In this document: positions 1-5,825 of the stretch, one piece after another
Position numbering within the stretch: position 1 is the stretch's first letter
How the letters are laid out: the number at the start of each line of letters is the position of its first letter
DNA from: Acetobacteraceae bacterium
Lineage (GTDB): Bacteria; Pseudomonadota; Alphaproteobacteria; Acetobacterales; Acetobacteraceae
Assembly: GCA_003164305.1 (NCBI GenBank)
Contig: PLSZ01000284.1
Coordinates: 1-8,146 of the forward strand
Length of the DNA stretch: 8,146 nt
Direction: 5' to 3'
Made by a program: the position numbers and the translations under genes
The notes under the pieces: model-generated
Databases searched by the model: none
What the model saw: the letters and a program-made list of their open reading frames with translations, nothing else
What the model was told of the DNA's origin: nothing

Positions 1-1245
1 ATGATCGGCGACGACATCAACGCGGTGTGCAAGGTGGCGTCCGAACGCTTCGGGAAGCCGGTGATCCCGATCAACGCGCCCGGCTTCGTGGGCCCAAAGA
101 ACCTCGGCAACAAGCTGGCGGGCGAGGCGATCCTGGATCACGTCATCGGCACCCAGGAGCCGGAATACACCACGCCGTACGACATCAATATCATCGGCGA
201 ATACAATCTGTCCGGCGAGTTGTGGCAGGTAAAGCCGCTGCTGGATGAGCTTGGCATCCGTGTGCTGGCCTGCGTTTCCGGGGATGCTCGGTACCATGAG
301 GTCGCCAGTTCGCACCGCGCGAAAGCCTCGATGATGGTGTGCTCGAAAGCGATGATCAACGTCGCGCGCAAGATGGAAGAGCGCTACGGGATCCCGTATT
401 TCGAAGGTTCCTTCTACGGCATCACCGACATGAGCGAGTCGCTGCGGCAAATCGCGGGACTTCTGGTAAGGCAAGGCGCACCAGAGGAACTGATCGGCCG
501 CACCGAGGCGGTGATCGCGCGGGAAGAGGCGCGGGCGTGGCGGCGCATCGACGAATACCGCGGTCGGCTCACCGGAAAGAAGGTACTGCTGATCACTGGC
601 GGCGTGAAATCCTGGTCTGTCGTTTCCGCGTTGCAGGAGGCCGGCATGGAAGTCGTCGGTACCAGCATCAAGAAGTCGACGAAGGAAGACGTCGAGAAGA
701 TTAAGGAAATGATGGGCACCGACGCCCATATGATCGACGACATGCGGCCGCGCGATATGTATAAAATGCTGCGGGACGCGCGCGCCGACATCATGCTGTC
801 GGGCGGACGCTCGCAGTTCATCGCGCTCAAGGCGAAGATGCCCTGGCTGGACATCAACCAGGAGCGTCATCACGCCTATGCCGGCTATGAAGGCATGGTC
901 GAACTGGTGCACGAAATCGACAAGGCGCTGTTTAATCCGGTCTGGCAACAGGTGCGTCAGCCGGCGCCGTGGGATGAGGTGACCTGGGAGCAAAAAGCCG
1001 ACGCGGCGATTGCCGAGGAAGCCGCGATGCCGGTCACCACCATCGGCGACCGCGTCTGCCAATGCGCCACGGTGGATCGCGCCACCATCCAGGACGCCAT
1101 CCGCGAGCATAACCTCACGCGGGTTTCCGAGGTCACCGATTACCTCGGCGCCGCCGGCGGCTGCGGGAGTTGCGGCGATGAGGTCGCGGCGATCCTGGCG
1201 GAGATGCGCGCTTCCGCCGGGGCGATAATCGAGCAGGCGGCCTGA
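1..1245 (+). CDS. nifE: NifE, FeMo-cofactor scaffold subunit (5' partial) with C-terminal [2Fe-2S] extension
   Basis: This is the alpha-like subunit of the NifEN scaffold, on which the NifB-derived iron-sulfur core is matured to FeMo-cofactor before transfer to apo-MoFe protein in the cytoplasm. The frame is open from base 1. The ATG at base 1 is probably an internal Met, because the first visible residues (MIGDDINAVCK) match a stretch that lies about 125-130 residues into Azotobacter NifE (alignment from memory). The N-terminal cysteines that ligate the interface [4Fe-4S] cluster are therefore upstream of the window. Recognisable NifE blocks are GFVGPKNLGNKLAGEA (about residues 28-43), INIIGEYNLSGE (62-73), MMVCSKAM (111-118, including Cys114), EGSFYGITD (135-143), LLITGGVKSW (196-205) and the LDINQERHH block (283-291). 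The core ends near PAPWD (321-325), about where Azotobacter NifE ends. Some 89 further residues carry a BFD/NifU-like cluster motif, listed separately. nifN starts two bases after the stop. Confidence 0.96.
   Translation: MIGDDINAVCKVASERFGKPVIPINAPGFVGPKNLGNKLAGEAILDHVIGTQEPEYTTPYDINIIGEYNLSGELWQVKPLLDELGIRVLACVSGDARYHEVASSHRAKASMMVCSKAMINVARKMEERYGIPYFEGSFYGITDMSESLRQIAGLLVRQGAPEELIGRTEAVIAREEARAWRRIDEYRGRLTGKKVLLITGGVKSWSVVSALQEAGMEVVGTSIKKSTKEDVEKIKEMMGTDAHMIDDMRPRDMYKMLRDARADIMLSGGRSQFIALKAKMPWLDINQERHHAYAGYEGMVELVHEIDKALFNPVWQQVRQPAPWDEVTWEQKADAAIAEEAAMPVTTIGDRVCQCATVDRATIQDAIREHNLTRVSEVTDYLGAAGGCGSCGDEVAAILAEMRASAGAIIEQAA
1048..1206 (+). other. NifU/BFD-like [2Fe-2S] domain at the C terminus of NifE
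   Basis: Visible NifE residues about 350-402 contain Cys353, Cys355, Cys388 and Cys391, giving C-x-C-x32-C-x2-C. The second pair sits in a GGCGSC turn. As I recall it, this is the same spacing as the cysteines of the permanent [2Fe-2S] domain of Azotobacter NifU (137, 139, 172, 175). The intervening sequence (ATIQDAIREHNLTRVSEVTD) also reads like that domain. A linker rich in Ala and Glu (about residues 326-345) separates it from the NifE core. I infer a [2Fe-2S] cluster that could pass electrons to the NifEN-bound precursor. Longer NifE proteins are known from alphaproteobacteria, so this may be a lineage trait rather than a new fusion. Confidence 0.85.
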
Positions 1246-1247
1246 TC

Positions 1248-2633
1248 ATGGCGAAAGTCGTTCATTCCAAAAAGGCCTGCGCGGTCAATCCGCTGAAAAT
1301 GAGCCAGCCGATCGGCGGCGCGCTTGCTTTCATGGGGGTGGACGCGGCGATGCCGCTGCTGCACGGATCGCAAGGCTGCACCTCGTTCGGCCTGGTGCTG
1401 TTCGTTCGCCACTTCCGTGAAACGATCCCGCTGCAGACCACCGCCATGAGCGAGGTCAACACCGTATTGGGTGGCTTCGACAACGTGGAACAGGCGATCC
1501 TGACCATCGCCGGGAAGACCAACCCGGCGCTGATCGGCATCTGCTCCACCGGCGTCACCGAAACCAAGGGCGACGACGTCGAGGGCTATATCCAGCTGAT
1601 CCGGCAACGTCATCCCGAATTGAACCACATCGGTATCGTTTACGTTTCCACCCCCGACTTCAAAGACGCCTTCCAGGACGGGTGGGCGAAGACCGTGACG
1701 AAGATGGTCGAGCAACTGGTGCCGGCTGGCGTCGCGCCGCGGTTAGCGAACCAGGTGAACGTGCTGCCAGGCTGCCATCTGACGCCCGGCGATCTGGACG
1801 AATTGCGCGATATCCTGGCGGGCTTCGGGTTGGAGGCGCTGATTCTGCCTGACCTGTCAGGCTCGCTCGACGGCCATGTGCCCGCTGATTTCTCCCCAAC
1901 CACCAATGGCGGCATCACCACGGCGCAAATCGCCGCGATGGGCCGGTCAGTCTGGACCATCGCGATCGGCGAACAAATGGGTCCAGCGGCGCGGGCGTTG
2001 GAAACGCGGACCGGGGTGCCGTTTCGGTTGTTCGATCGGCTGACCGGACTGGCGTCGAGCGATGCGCTGATCGCCTTCCTCGCTGAAATTTCTGGCGGGC
2101 CTGTGCCGTTGAAGATCAGGCGGCAGCGCAGTCAGTTGGTCGATGCGATGCTGGACGGGCATTTTCATTTCGGCGGCAAGAAGGTCGCGATTGGCGCCGA
2201 ACCGGATCTGCTGTGGAGCGTCGGTTCCTGGCTCGCCGAAATGGGCTGCACCATCAGCGCGGCGGTCACCACGACGCAGTCGCCGATATTGGAACGGTTG
2301 CCGGTCGATACGGTACTGATCGGCGATCTGGAAGACCTGGAACGCGACGCCGCCGACTGCGATTTGTTGATCACGCACTCGCACGGCAGACAGGCGGCCG
2401 AGCGGTTGCACAAACCGCTGTTTCGCATGGGCATTCCGACTTTCGATCGATTGGGCGCCAATCATCTCGTGTCGATCGGCTATCGCGGCACGCGCGATCT
2501 GGTGTTCGCCATCGGCAACGTGTTCATGACCGAACCGCGCGAACCCAATCCGGATACCTGGCGCGGAGGAACGGCGCATGGCGGCGATACGCCGGTTGAG
2601 ACTCATCAACTCGTCGAAGCAGGCTGGAGGTAG
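1248..2633 (+). CDS. nifN: NifN, FeMo-cofactor scaffold subunit
   Basis: This is the beta-like subunit of the NifEN scaffold, related to NifK. The 461-aa length is normal for the family. The N terminus has the family block ACAVNPLKMSQPIGGALAFMG (residues 10-30). Cys44 in GSQGCTSF (41-47) falls at the same number as the Azotobacter NifN cysteine that is the fourth ligand of the NifEN interface [4Fe-4S] cluster. HFRETIPLQTTAMSEVNTVLGG (55-76) is also typical. The ATG is two bases after the nifE stop and has only a weak GGCGG-like ribosome site, so translation is probably coupled to nifE. The last 56 bases overlap the start of nifX in another frame. No frameshift or missing block is visible. Confidence 0.97.
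   Translation: MAKVVHSKKACAVNPLKMSQPIGGALAFMGVDAAMPLLHGSQGCTSFGLVLFVRHFRETIPLQTTAMSEVNTVLGGFDNVEQAILTIAGKTNPALIGICSTGVTETKGDDVEGYIQLIRQRHPELNHIGIVYVSTPDFKDAFQDGWAKTVTKMVEQLVPAGVAPRLANQVNVLPGCHLTPGDLDELRDILAGFGLEALILPDLSGSLDGHVPADFSPTTNGGITTAQIAAMGRSVWTIAIGEQMGPAARALETRTGVPFRLFDRLTGLASSDALIAFLAEISGGPVPLKIRRQRSQLVDAMLDGHFHFGGKKVAIGAEPDLLWSVGSWLAEMGCTISAAVTTTQSPILERLPVDTVLIGDLEDLERDAADCDLLITHSHGRQAAERLHKPLFRMGIPTFDRLGANHLVSIGYRGTRDLVFAIGNVFMTEPREPNPDTWRGGTAHGGDTPVETHQLVEAGWR
2565..2570 (+). promoter_or_regulatory. Ribosome binding site GGAGGA setting the upstream nifX start
   Basis: GGAGGA lies inside nifN, seven bases before the ATG at 2578. It is the strongest Shine-Dalgarno match near nifX and supports the longer 150-residue NifX over a start at the ATG at 2635. 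Confidence 0.7.
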
Positions 2634-3030
2634 CATGAAAGTAGCATTCGCGACTCAGGACCTGAAACGCGTGGACGCGCATTTCGGGTGGGCCAAGAAC
2701 ATCGCGATCTATGAGGTGTCGCCGACCGGCCACGCCCTCATCGAAGCCGTGCAATTCGATGGCGATCTGCAAGAGGACGGCAACGAAGACAAGTTGGCGC
2801 CGAAGATCGACGCGATCAAGGATTGCGCCATCCTCTATGTCGCGGCGATCGGCGGCTCCGGCGCGGCGCGGGTCGTGGCGCGGAACATCCATCCGATGAA
2901 GGTCGCCCAACCGGAGGATATCTCGGATTTGCTGGTGAAGCTCAGCGGCGTGCTGAGCGGGACGCCGCCGCCCTGGTTGCGCAAAGCGATGCTCAAGGGC
3001 CAGGAGCGAACGCTCGATTTTGATGAATGA
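2578..3030 (+). CDS. nifX: NifX, FeMo-cofactor precursor carrier
   Basis: NifX is a small cytoplasmic protein that binds NifB-co and the NifEN-bound precursor and helps move them during FeMo-cofactor assembly. The fold is shared with NafY and the C-terminal part of some NifB proteins. Seen here are MKVAFATQDLKRVDAHFG (residues 20-37), with the conserved His35 in the D-x-HFG motif, and GGSGAARVVARNIHPMKV (92-109). The ATG at 2578 gives 150 residues, has GGAGGA seven bases upstream, and yields an RRLRLI-containing leader. Klebsiella and Azotobacter NifX also carry a leader of roughly 16-20 residues before the KVAFA block. The second ATG at 2635 (Met20) has its own GGAGG (2626-2630) four bases upstream and could give a 131-residue form. 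The gene overlaps the end of nifN by 56 bases. Confidence 0.93.
   Translation: MAAIRRLRLINSSKQAGGSMKVAFATQDLKRVDAHFGWAKNIAIYEVSPTGHALIEAVQFDGDLQEDGNEDKLAPKIDAIKDCAILYVAAIGGSGAARVVARNIHPMKVAQPEDISDLLVKLSGVLSGTPPPWLRKAMLKGQERTLDFDE
2626..2630 (+). promoter_or_regulatory. Second ribosome binding site, before the internal nifX ATG
   Basis: GGAGG ends four bases before the in-frame ATG at 2635, and the nifN stop codon (2631-2633) lies between them. It could support re-initiation by ribosomes that finish nifN. The short spacing makes it less favourable than the site at 2565-2570. Confidence 0.4.
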
Positions 3031-3033
3031 CCC

Positions 3034-3047
3034 CGAGCGCAGGCTCG
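3034..3047 (+). other. Small hairpin between nifX and the DUF269 gene
   Basis: CGAGC and GCTCG form a perfect five-base-pair stem around a GCAG loop in the 37-base gap. It has no T-run after it, so termination is unlikely. It may be an mRNA stability or processing element, or chance in GC-rich DNA. Just downstream, CTCTATAGAG (3051-3060) is a ten-base palindrome overlapping the ribosome site AGAGG (3057-3061) of the next gene. Confidence 0.35.
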
Positions 3048-3056
3048 ACTCTCTAT

Positions 3057-3061
3057 AGAGG
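3057..3061 (+). promoter_or_regulatory. Ribosome binding site AGAGG for the GTG start of the DUF269 gene
   Basis: AGAGG lies six bases before the GTG at 3068. It decides the start, since there is no ATG nearby that would give the usual N terminus. Confidence 0.65.
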
Positions 3062-3067
3062 TGTGAC

Positions 3068-3526
3068 GTGTCCGAAACAGCGGTAGTGCCGGAGGTCGAC
3101 TCGGCCTTCATCAAAGAACTGATCAAGCAGTGGCGTGCTCAGGACGCCCACGGTGCCTGGGATCGCAAGACCGATCTCGATTTGCTGGAGCCATACATTC
3201 TGGACAAGGAAAAGCGCCGCCAGATGCCGATCATCGGCGATCCCGATCCGGAAACGATCTGGCGGATCGAGTTGTTCTATAATGCCGTCGGCCTCGCCAT
3301 CGAGCGGGCGACCGGCGTCATGGTGTCGCCAATGATGAAGATGCACCATGAGGGCTTCGGCCGCATGATCCTGATCGCCGGCCGGCTGATCGTGGTGAAC
3401 AAGCAACTGCGCGATGTGCATCGTTTCGGCTACGACAGCCTGGCCAAACTGGCTCAGGAAGGCGACAAGCTGATCGCCGCCGGCGTCGAAATGATCGGCA
3501 AATACCCCGAAGTCGCCAATTTTTGA
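3068..3526 (+). CDS. NifX-associated nitrogen fixation protein (DUF269 family)
   Basis: This 152-residue protein belongs to the NifX-associated DUF269 family, found almost only in nif clusters directly after nifX. Its biochemical role is not established; proposals centre on cofactor assembly or electron transfer to nitrogenase. Family-type sequence runs through most of it: LIKQWRAQD (residues 18-26), a [21 protein letters not shown] block (about 57-77), [21 protein letters not shown] (about 87-107) and [19 protein letters not shown] (about 118-136). There are no cysteines and no signal or membrane segment. Translation starts at GTG, supported by the AGAGG site six bases upstream. It sits 37 bases after nifX and eight bases before the DUF683 gene, inside the same operon. 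Confidence 0.93.
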   Translation: MSETAVVPEVDSAFIKELIKQWRAQDAHGAWDRKTDLDLLEPYILDKEKRRQMPIIGDPDPETIWRIELFYNAVGLAIERATGVMVSPMMKMHHEGFGRMILIAGRLIVVNKQLRDVHRFGYDSLAKLAQEGDKLIAAGVEMIGKYPEVANF

Positions 3527-3528
3527 GG
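3525..3528 (+). promoter_or_regulatory. Ribosome binding site GAGG that selects the ATG at 3535
   Basis: GAGG overlaps the stop of the DUF269 gene and lies six bases before the ATG at 3535. It argues against an upstream in-frame TTG at 3523 as the start. Confidence 0.6.
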
Positions 3529-3534
3529 CCCGAG

Positions 3535-3732
3535 ATGAGCGATGTCGACACAGTGAAGGCGGAGCTTAAGAAACTCTCAGCCCGGGCGATGCAGGCCAAA
3601 ATGGACCTGCACGACCTGTCCGAGGAACTGCCGATCAATTGGGAAACAATCCTCGACGTCGCGCGAACGGCCCATGACGCCTTCGCCGCGCTGGAAAGCA
3701 AGCGGGCTGAACTGAAGCAATTCGCGTTATGA
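3535..3732 (+). CDS. Small NifX-associated protein (DUF683, CCE_0567 family)
   Basis: This is a 65-residue, strongly helical protein of the DUF683 (CCE_0567) family, whose genes sit between the DUF269 gene and the nif ferredoxin gene in many diazotrophs. Its function is unknown. Residues about 6-30 (VKAELKKLSARAMQAKMDLHDLSEEL) and 37-62 form two heptad-like helices around a short loop with the conserved LPINWETI turn (30-37), consistent with a helical hairpin. There are no cysteines, so it is unlikely to hold an iron-sulfur cluster itself. An in-frame TTG at 3523 would add four residues, but the GAGG site favours the ATG. Its stop overlaps the fdxB start as ATGA, which implies coupled translation. 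Confidence 0.9.
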   Translation: MSDVDTVKAELKKLSARAMQAKMDLHDLSEELPINWETILDVARTAHDAFAALESKRAELKQFAL

Positions 3733-4043
3733 GCGGCGCGACTCGCGACGGCCGCGCCTGGGAGCCCAAATTCCTGATCCGCATCGATGACGAAAAATGC
3801 ATCGGCTGCGGCCGTTGCTTTAAGGTCTGCGGCCGTGAGGTGATGAAACTAAAGGGCCTCACCGACGAAAACGAACTGATCGAACTCGACAGCGACGGCC
3901 TGGACGACGATGACGACGACGAGATCGAGCGCAAGATCATGACCCTGGTGGACGCCGGCGCTTGCATCGGCTGCGGTGCCTGCGCCCGGGTCTGCCCGCG
4001 CAATTGCCAGACGCATACCGCTACACCGCCACCGCTGGAGTGA
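3729..4043 (+). CDS. fdxB: Nif-specific ferredoxin III, 2[4Fe-4S]
   Basis: This 104-residue cytoplasmic ferredoxin of the nif-specific type III family is expected to carry two [4Fe-4S] clusters and to donate electrons to nitrogenase or to cofactor assembly. The first cluster motif is CIGCGRCFKVC (Cys24, 27, 30, 34) and the second is CIGCGACARVC (Cys79, 82, 85, 89), with an extra Cys93 in CPRNC. A strongly acidic segment (about residues 52-66, with six consecutive Asp) lies between them. That is common in this family and may serve as a docking surface. The first motif lacks the usual Pro after its last Cys. The start overlaps the stop of the DUF683 gene by ATGA and has no clear Shine-Dalgarno site, so coupling is likely. 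nifQ begins seven bases after the stop. Confidence 0.93.
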   Translation: MSGATRDGRAWEPKFLIRIDDEKCIGCGRCFKVCGREVMKLKGLTDENELIELDSDGLDDDDDDEIERKIMTLVDAGACIGCGACARVCPRNCQTHTATPPPLE

Positions 4044-4050
4044 GCCAACA

Positions 4051-4725
4051 ATGTTCCTGTCCCAGATCGAACCGGCCTCCGCGGTTCCGGCCACTCAGGA
4101 AAGTATCAGCGCGGCGTCGGTCTATCGGATGCTGGCTCGGGAATGCGATCCCGATAGTGACGCGGATTTCGATCGGCACGTCGTTGCCTGCATCTTCGCG
4201 CTGGCGGTGAGCGAAGCATTGGCGGGCCAACGCGCGCTCTCGGCGACCACGGGACTGGACCCCGCCGGAACCGCGGCCATCATCGACCGGTTCTTTCCCC
4301 ACGCGGCGCATCTGCTGTCGCTGGAAGCCGACGCCGCGGTGGAACACGGCGCGGACGAGGCGTGCTTGTTGGATTTGCTGACACAATGCGCGACTGACGG
4401 CACCGCATTGCAGGTCCGCCTCGCGGCGATGATCGCGCGACGGGCGCAGAGCGCCAATCATCTTTGGCAAGATCTCGGACTGCGGCATCGCGGCGATCTC
4501 AGCCGGCTGATGACGCGGCACTTCCGGCCGTTGGCGTCGCGCAACAGCGGCGACATGAAATGGAAGAAGTTCCTGTATCGCATGATCTGCCGCGACGCGG
4601 GCTATTCGCTGTGCACCGCCCCGAGTTGCAGCGAGTGCCGCGACTTCGAACAATGTTTCGGAGACGAATCAGGGGAAAGCCGTCTCGCGCGGGTGCGCCT
4701 GGCGGGCGAGCTCGGCGCCGCCTGA
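4051..4725 (+). CDS. nifQ: NifQ, molybdenum donor for FeMo-cofactor synthesis
   Basis: NifQ carries a Mo-Fe-S cluster and hands molybdenum to the NifEN/NifH complex during FeMo-cofactor synthesis. The 224-residue product ends with the family motif C-x4-C-x2-C-x5-C (Cys188, 193, 196, 202; sequence CTAPSCSECRDFEQC). It is preceded by the conserved MKWKKFLYR block (residues 169-177). The N-terminal half is Ala-rich and less conserved, as usual. The frame is open further upstream to 3976, but that part is the fdxB sequence out of frame. The ATG at 4051 has GGAG (4037-4040) ten bases upstream and gives a normal length. The Rieske gene follows after one base. Confidence 0.95.
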   Translation: MFLSQIEPASAVPATQESISAASVYRMLARECDPDSDADFDRHVVACIFALAVSEALAGQRALSATTGLDPAGTAAIIDRFFPHAAHLLSLEADAAVEHGADEACLLDLLTQCATDGTALQVRLAAMIARRAQSANHLWQDLGLRHRGDLSRLMTRHFRPLASRNSGDMKWKKFLYRMICRDAGYSLCTAPSCSECRDFEQCFGDESGESRLARVRLAGELGAA

Positions 4726-4726
4726 C

Positions 4727-5122
4727 ATGGATACGCCTTATGCGATTTGCACGGTTGGCGACATTCGCAACCGCCGAAGCAAGGGCTTCCATTTGCTGCG
4801 CCGCGATTCCGATGGATCCGAAAAGCCCTGGCATATCCTGGTGGTTCGCTGGGATCGCAAGCTTTATGGCTATGTGAACCGCTGCCCGCATCAGGGCGTC
4901 AATCTGGACTGGGAAGCGGGTCAGTTCCTCGACCCGAACGGCACGCATCTGATCTGCGGCAAGCACGGCGCCCGGTTCGAGGTGACGACCGGCGCCTGCG
5001 TCGAAGGCCCCTGCCTGAATGCCGGCCTGGAACCGGTCAGGCTAAGTGTGGTGGACGGCGACATCTGCGTGAAAGGTGTCGAACTGGTCGAAGACGAAAC
5101 CTCGGATCAGTCGGCGGCCTAA
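4727..5122 (+). CDS. Rieske-type [2Fe-2S] ferredoxin in the nif operon
   Basis: This 131-residue soluble protein has a Rieske fold signature: Cys53-Pro-His55 in CPHQGV and Cys77-Gly-Lys-His80 in CGKHGARF, which together bind one [2Fe-2S] cluster through two Cys and two His. The additional disulfide cysteines of cytochrome bc1-type Rieske proteins are absent: Val58 and Lys79 occupy those positions. There is no membrane anchor or Tat signal, so it resembles the ferredoxin components of dioxygenases. No oxygenase gene is nearby. Its place one base after nifQ, as the last gene of the nif arm, suggests an electron-transfer role in nitrogen fixation or cofactor synthesis, which is inference. Two more cysteines (91 and 96) follow the cluster loop. 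The start has no strong Shine-Dalgarno site and is probably coupled to nifQ. Confidence 0.9.
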   Translation: MDTPYAICTVGDIRNRRSKGFHLLRRDSDGSEKPWHILVVRWDRKLYGYVNRCPHQGVNLDWEAGQFLDPNGTHLICGKHGARFEVTTGACVEGPCLNAGLEPVRLSVVDGDICVKGVELVEDETSDQSAA

Positions 5123-5126
5123 GGCG

Positions 5127-5150
5127 CCGTCACGGCGCGCGCCGTGACGG
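5127..5150. terminator. 24-bp perfect palindrome between convergent operons, probable bidirectional terminator
   Basis: CCGTCACGGC and GCCGTGACGG form a ten-base-pair GC-rich stem, and the central GCGC makes the whole 24 bases self-complementary. It starts five bases after the Rieske stop and ends 11 bases before the fixX stop on the other strand. No T-run follows on either strand, so it is not a textbook intrinsic terminator. Its position still strongly suggests transcript-end formation or mRNA 3'-end protection for both operons. Confidence 0.7.
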
Positions 5151-5161
5151 GGGAGCGACAA

Positions 5162-5455
5162 TCAGCCAAACTTGAACAGCACGCCGAAGCCACCGCGCGG
5201 ATAGGTCCACTCAATTTCGCCGGTCGCGGCGCAAACCACGCGGCAGGTGCCGCATTCCAGGCAGCCGTCCGTCGTGATCTCTACCTGGCCCTTATCGTTG
5301 ACCTCATAGCAATGCGCTGGGCAAACATGTGTCAGCGCCAGCAACGCCTTCGATGGGGTGGTATGCGGCAGCACGCGAATGTGCGGCCGGCCGGAGTCGA
5401 CGACGTAACGGTTGTAGTAAAGCTTGTCCTCGACCTTCATCTGTGTCGCGCTCAT
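5162..5455 (-). CDS. fixX: FixX, ferredoxin-like protein
   Basis: FixX is the small iron-sulfur subunit of the FixABCX membrane-associated, electron-bifurcating complex that supplies low-potential electrons to nitrogenase; it normally pairs with FixC. The 97-residue product is near full length for the family. It has the N-terminal block [19 protein letters not shown] (residues 8-26), Cys45-Pro-x2-Cys49 and the cluster motif [11 protein letters not shown] (Cys65, 68, 71, 75), then the characteristic tail [13 protein letters not shown] (85-97). The ATG at 5455 has GAGG (5464-5467) eight bases upstream; Met6 is a possible later start. The odd feature is context: it follows nifW after 34 bases, and fixA, fixB and fixC are not here. 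Confidence 0.94.
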   Translation of the reverse strand: MSATQMKVEDKLYYNRYVVDSGRPHIRVLPHTTPSKALLALTHVCPAHCYEVNDKGQVEITTDGCLECGTCRVVCAATGEIEWTYPRGGFGVLFKFG

Positions 5456-5463
5456 GTCGGCGT

Positions 5464-5467
5464 CCTC
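5464..5467 (-). promoter_or_regulatory. Ribosome binding site GAGG of fixX
   Basis: GAGG on the minus strand lies eight bases before the fixX ATG, within the 34-base gap after nifW. Apart from this site I see nothing recognisable in that gap, and no remnant of fixA, fixB or fixC. Confidence 0.6.
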
Positions 5468-5489
5468 ATGGTTGGAAGTTGCACGCGTC

Positions 5490-5825
5490 TCACGCGCCCG
5501 AGCCGGTCAGCGCGGTCAATGGCACGAACGGCAGCCGCGGCGGCTCGGCCGGTTTCACCGCGTCCTGATGGACTTTGAAAACCCGCTCGGCGATTGGCGA
5601 GGAACGGACGAAATCCTGATAGGCCGTTTCCAGATGGGAACGGCAGGCAAGCTTTGTCGCGCACTCGTCCAGACCTTCCAAAGCATCGCCGCGCAAATAC
5701 TGCCCCATCCGCCGCAGGATATGCAGCCGTGCGACATTGACGATCGCCGGATCGTAATCCAGGTCCAACGCCACGAAGAAATCCTCCGCGGACGACAGCT
5801 GCCCGAGTTCGCTCATGATGGTCAT
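5490..5825 (-). CDS. nifW: NifW, nitrogenase-stabilising/protective protein
   Basis: NifW is a small cytoplasmic protein that associates with the MoFe protein and is linked to its maturation or protection from oxygen; its exact mechanism is unsettled. The 111-residue product has the family blocks [20 protein letters not shown] (residues 10-29), [14 protein letters not shown] (31-44) and [13 protein letters not shown] (65-77), then a Pro-rich tail ending in VPLTAL. The ATG at 5825 overlaps the cysE stop as ATGA and has AAAGGA (5834-5839) eight bases upstream. A second in-frame ATG three codons later (5816) is possible but less well placed. A longer open frame upstream is only the shadow of cysE. 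fixX follows after 34 bases. Confidence 0.93.
   Translation of the reverse strand: MTIMSELGQLSSAEDFFVALDLDYDPAIVNVARLHILRRMGQYLRGDALEGLDECATKLACRSHLETAYQDFVRSSPIAERVFKVHQDAVKPAEPPRLPFVPLTALTGSGA

Noticed and set aside
1140..1715. 191-codon minus-strand open frame across the nifE/nifN junction
   Set aside because: It is antisense to conserved nifE and nifN sequence, with no recognisable domain.
3031..3067. Sigma-54 (-24/-12) or NifA-type promoter inside the cluster
   Set aside because: I looked for the GG-N10-GC core with TGGC/TTGC context in the gaps at 3031-3067, 5123-5161 and 5456-5489 and did not see a credible match. Promoters probably lie outside the window.
2524..3126. 200-codon open frame on the minus strand across the nifN end and nifX
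   Set aside because: It lies antisense to two well-supported genes, matches no family I recognise, and is typical of long shadow frames in GC-rich DNA.
3523..3534. TTG at 3523 as start of the DUF683 protein
   Set aside because: It overlaps the DUF269 stop, has no ribosome site, and the ATG at 3535 has GAGG at six bases and gives the usual length.
3976..4050. Upstream extension of the nifQ reading frame
   Set aside because: This stretch is fdxB coding sequence read in another frame, and the ATG at 4051 has a ribosome site and gives a normal NifQ.
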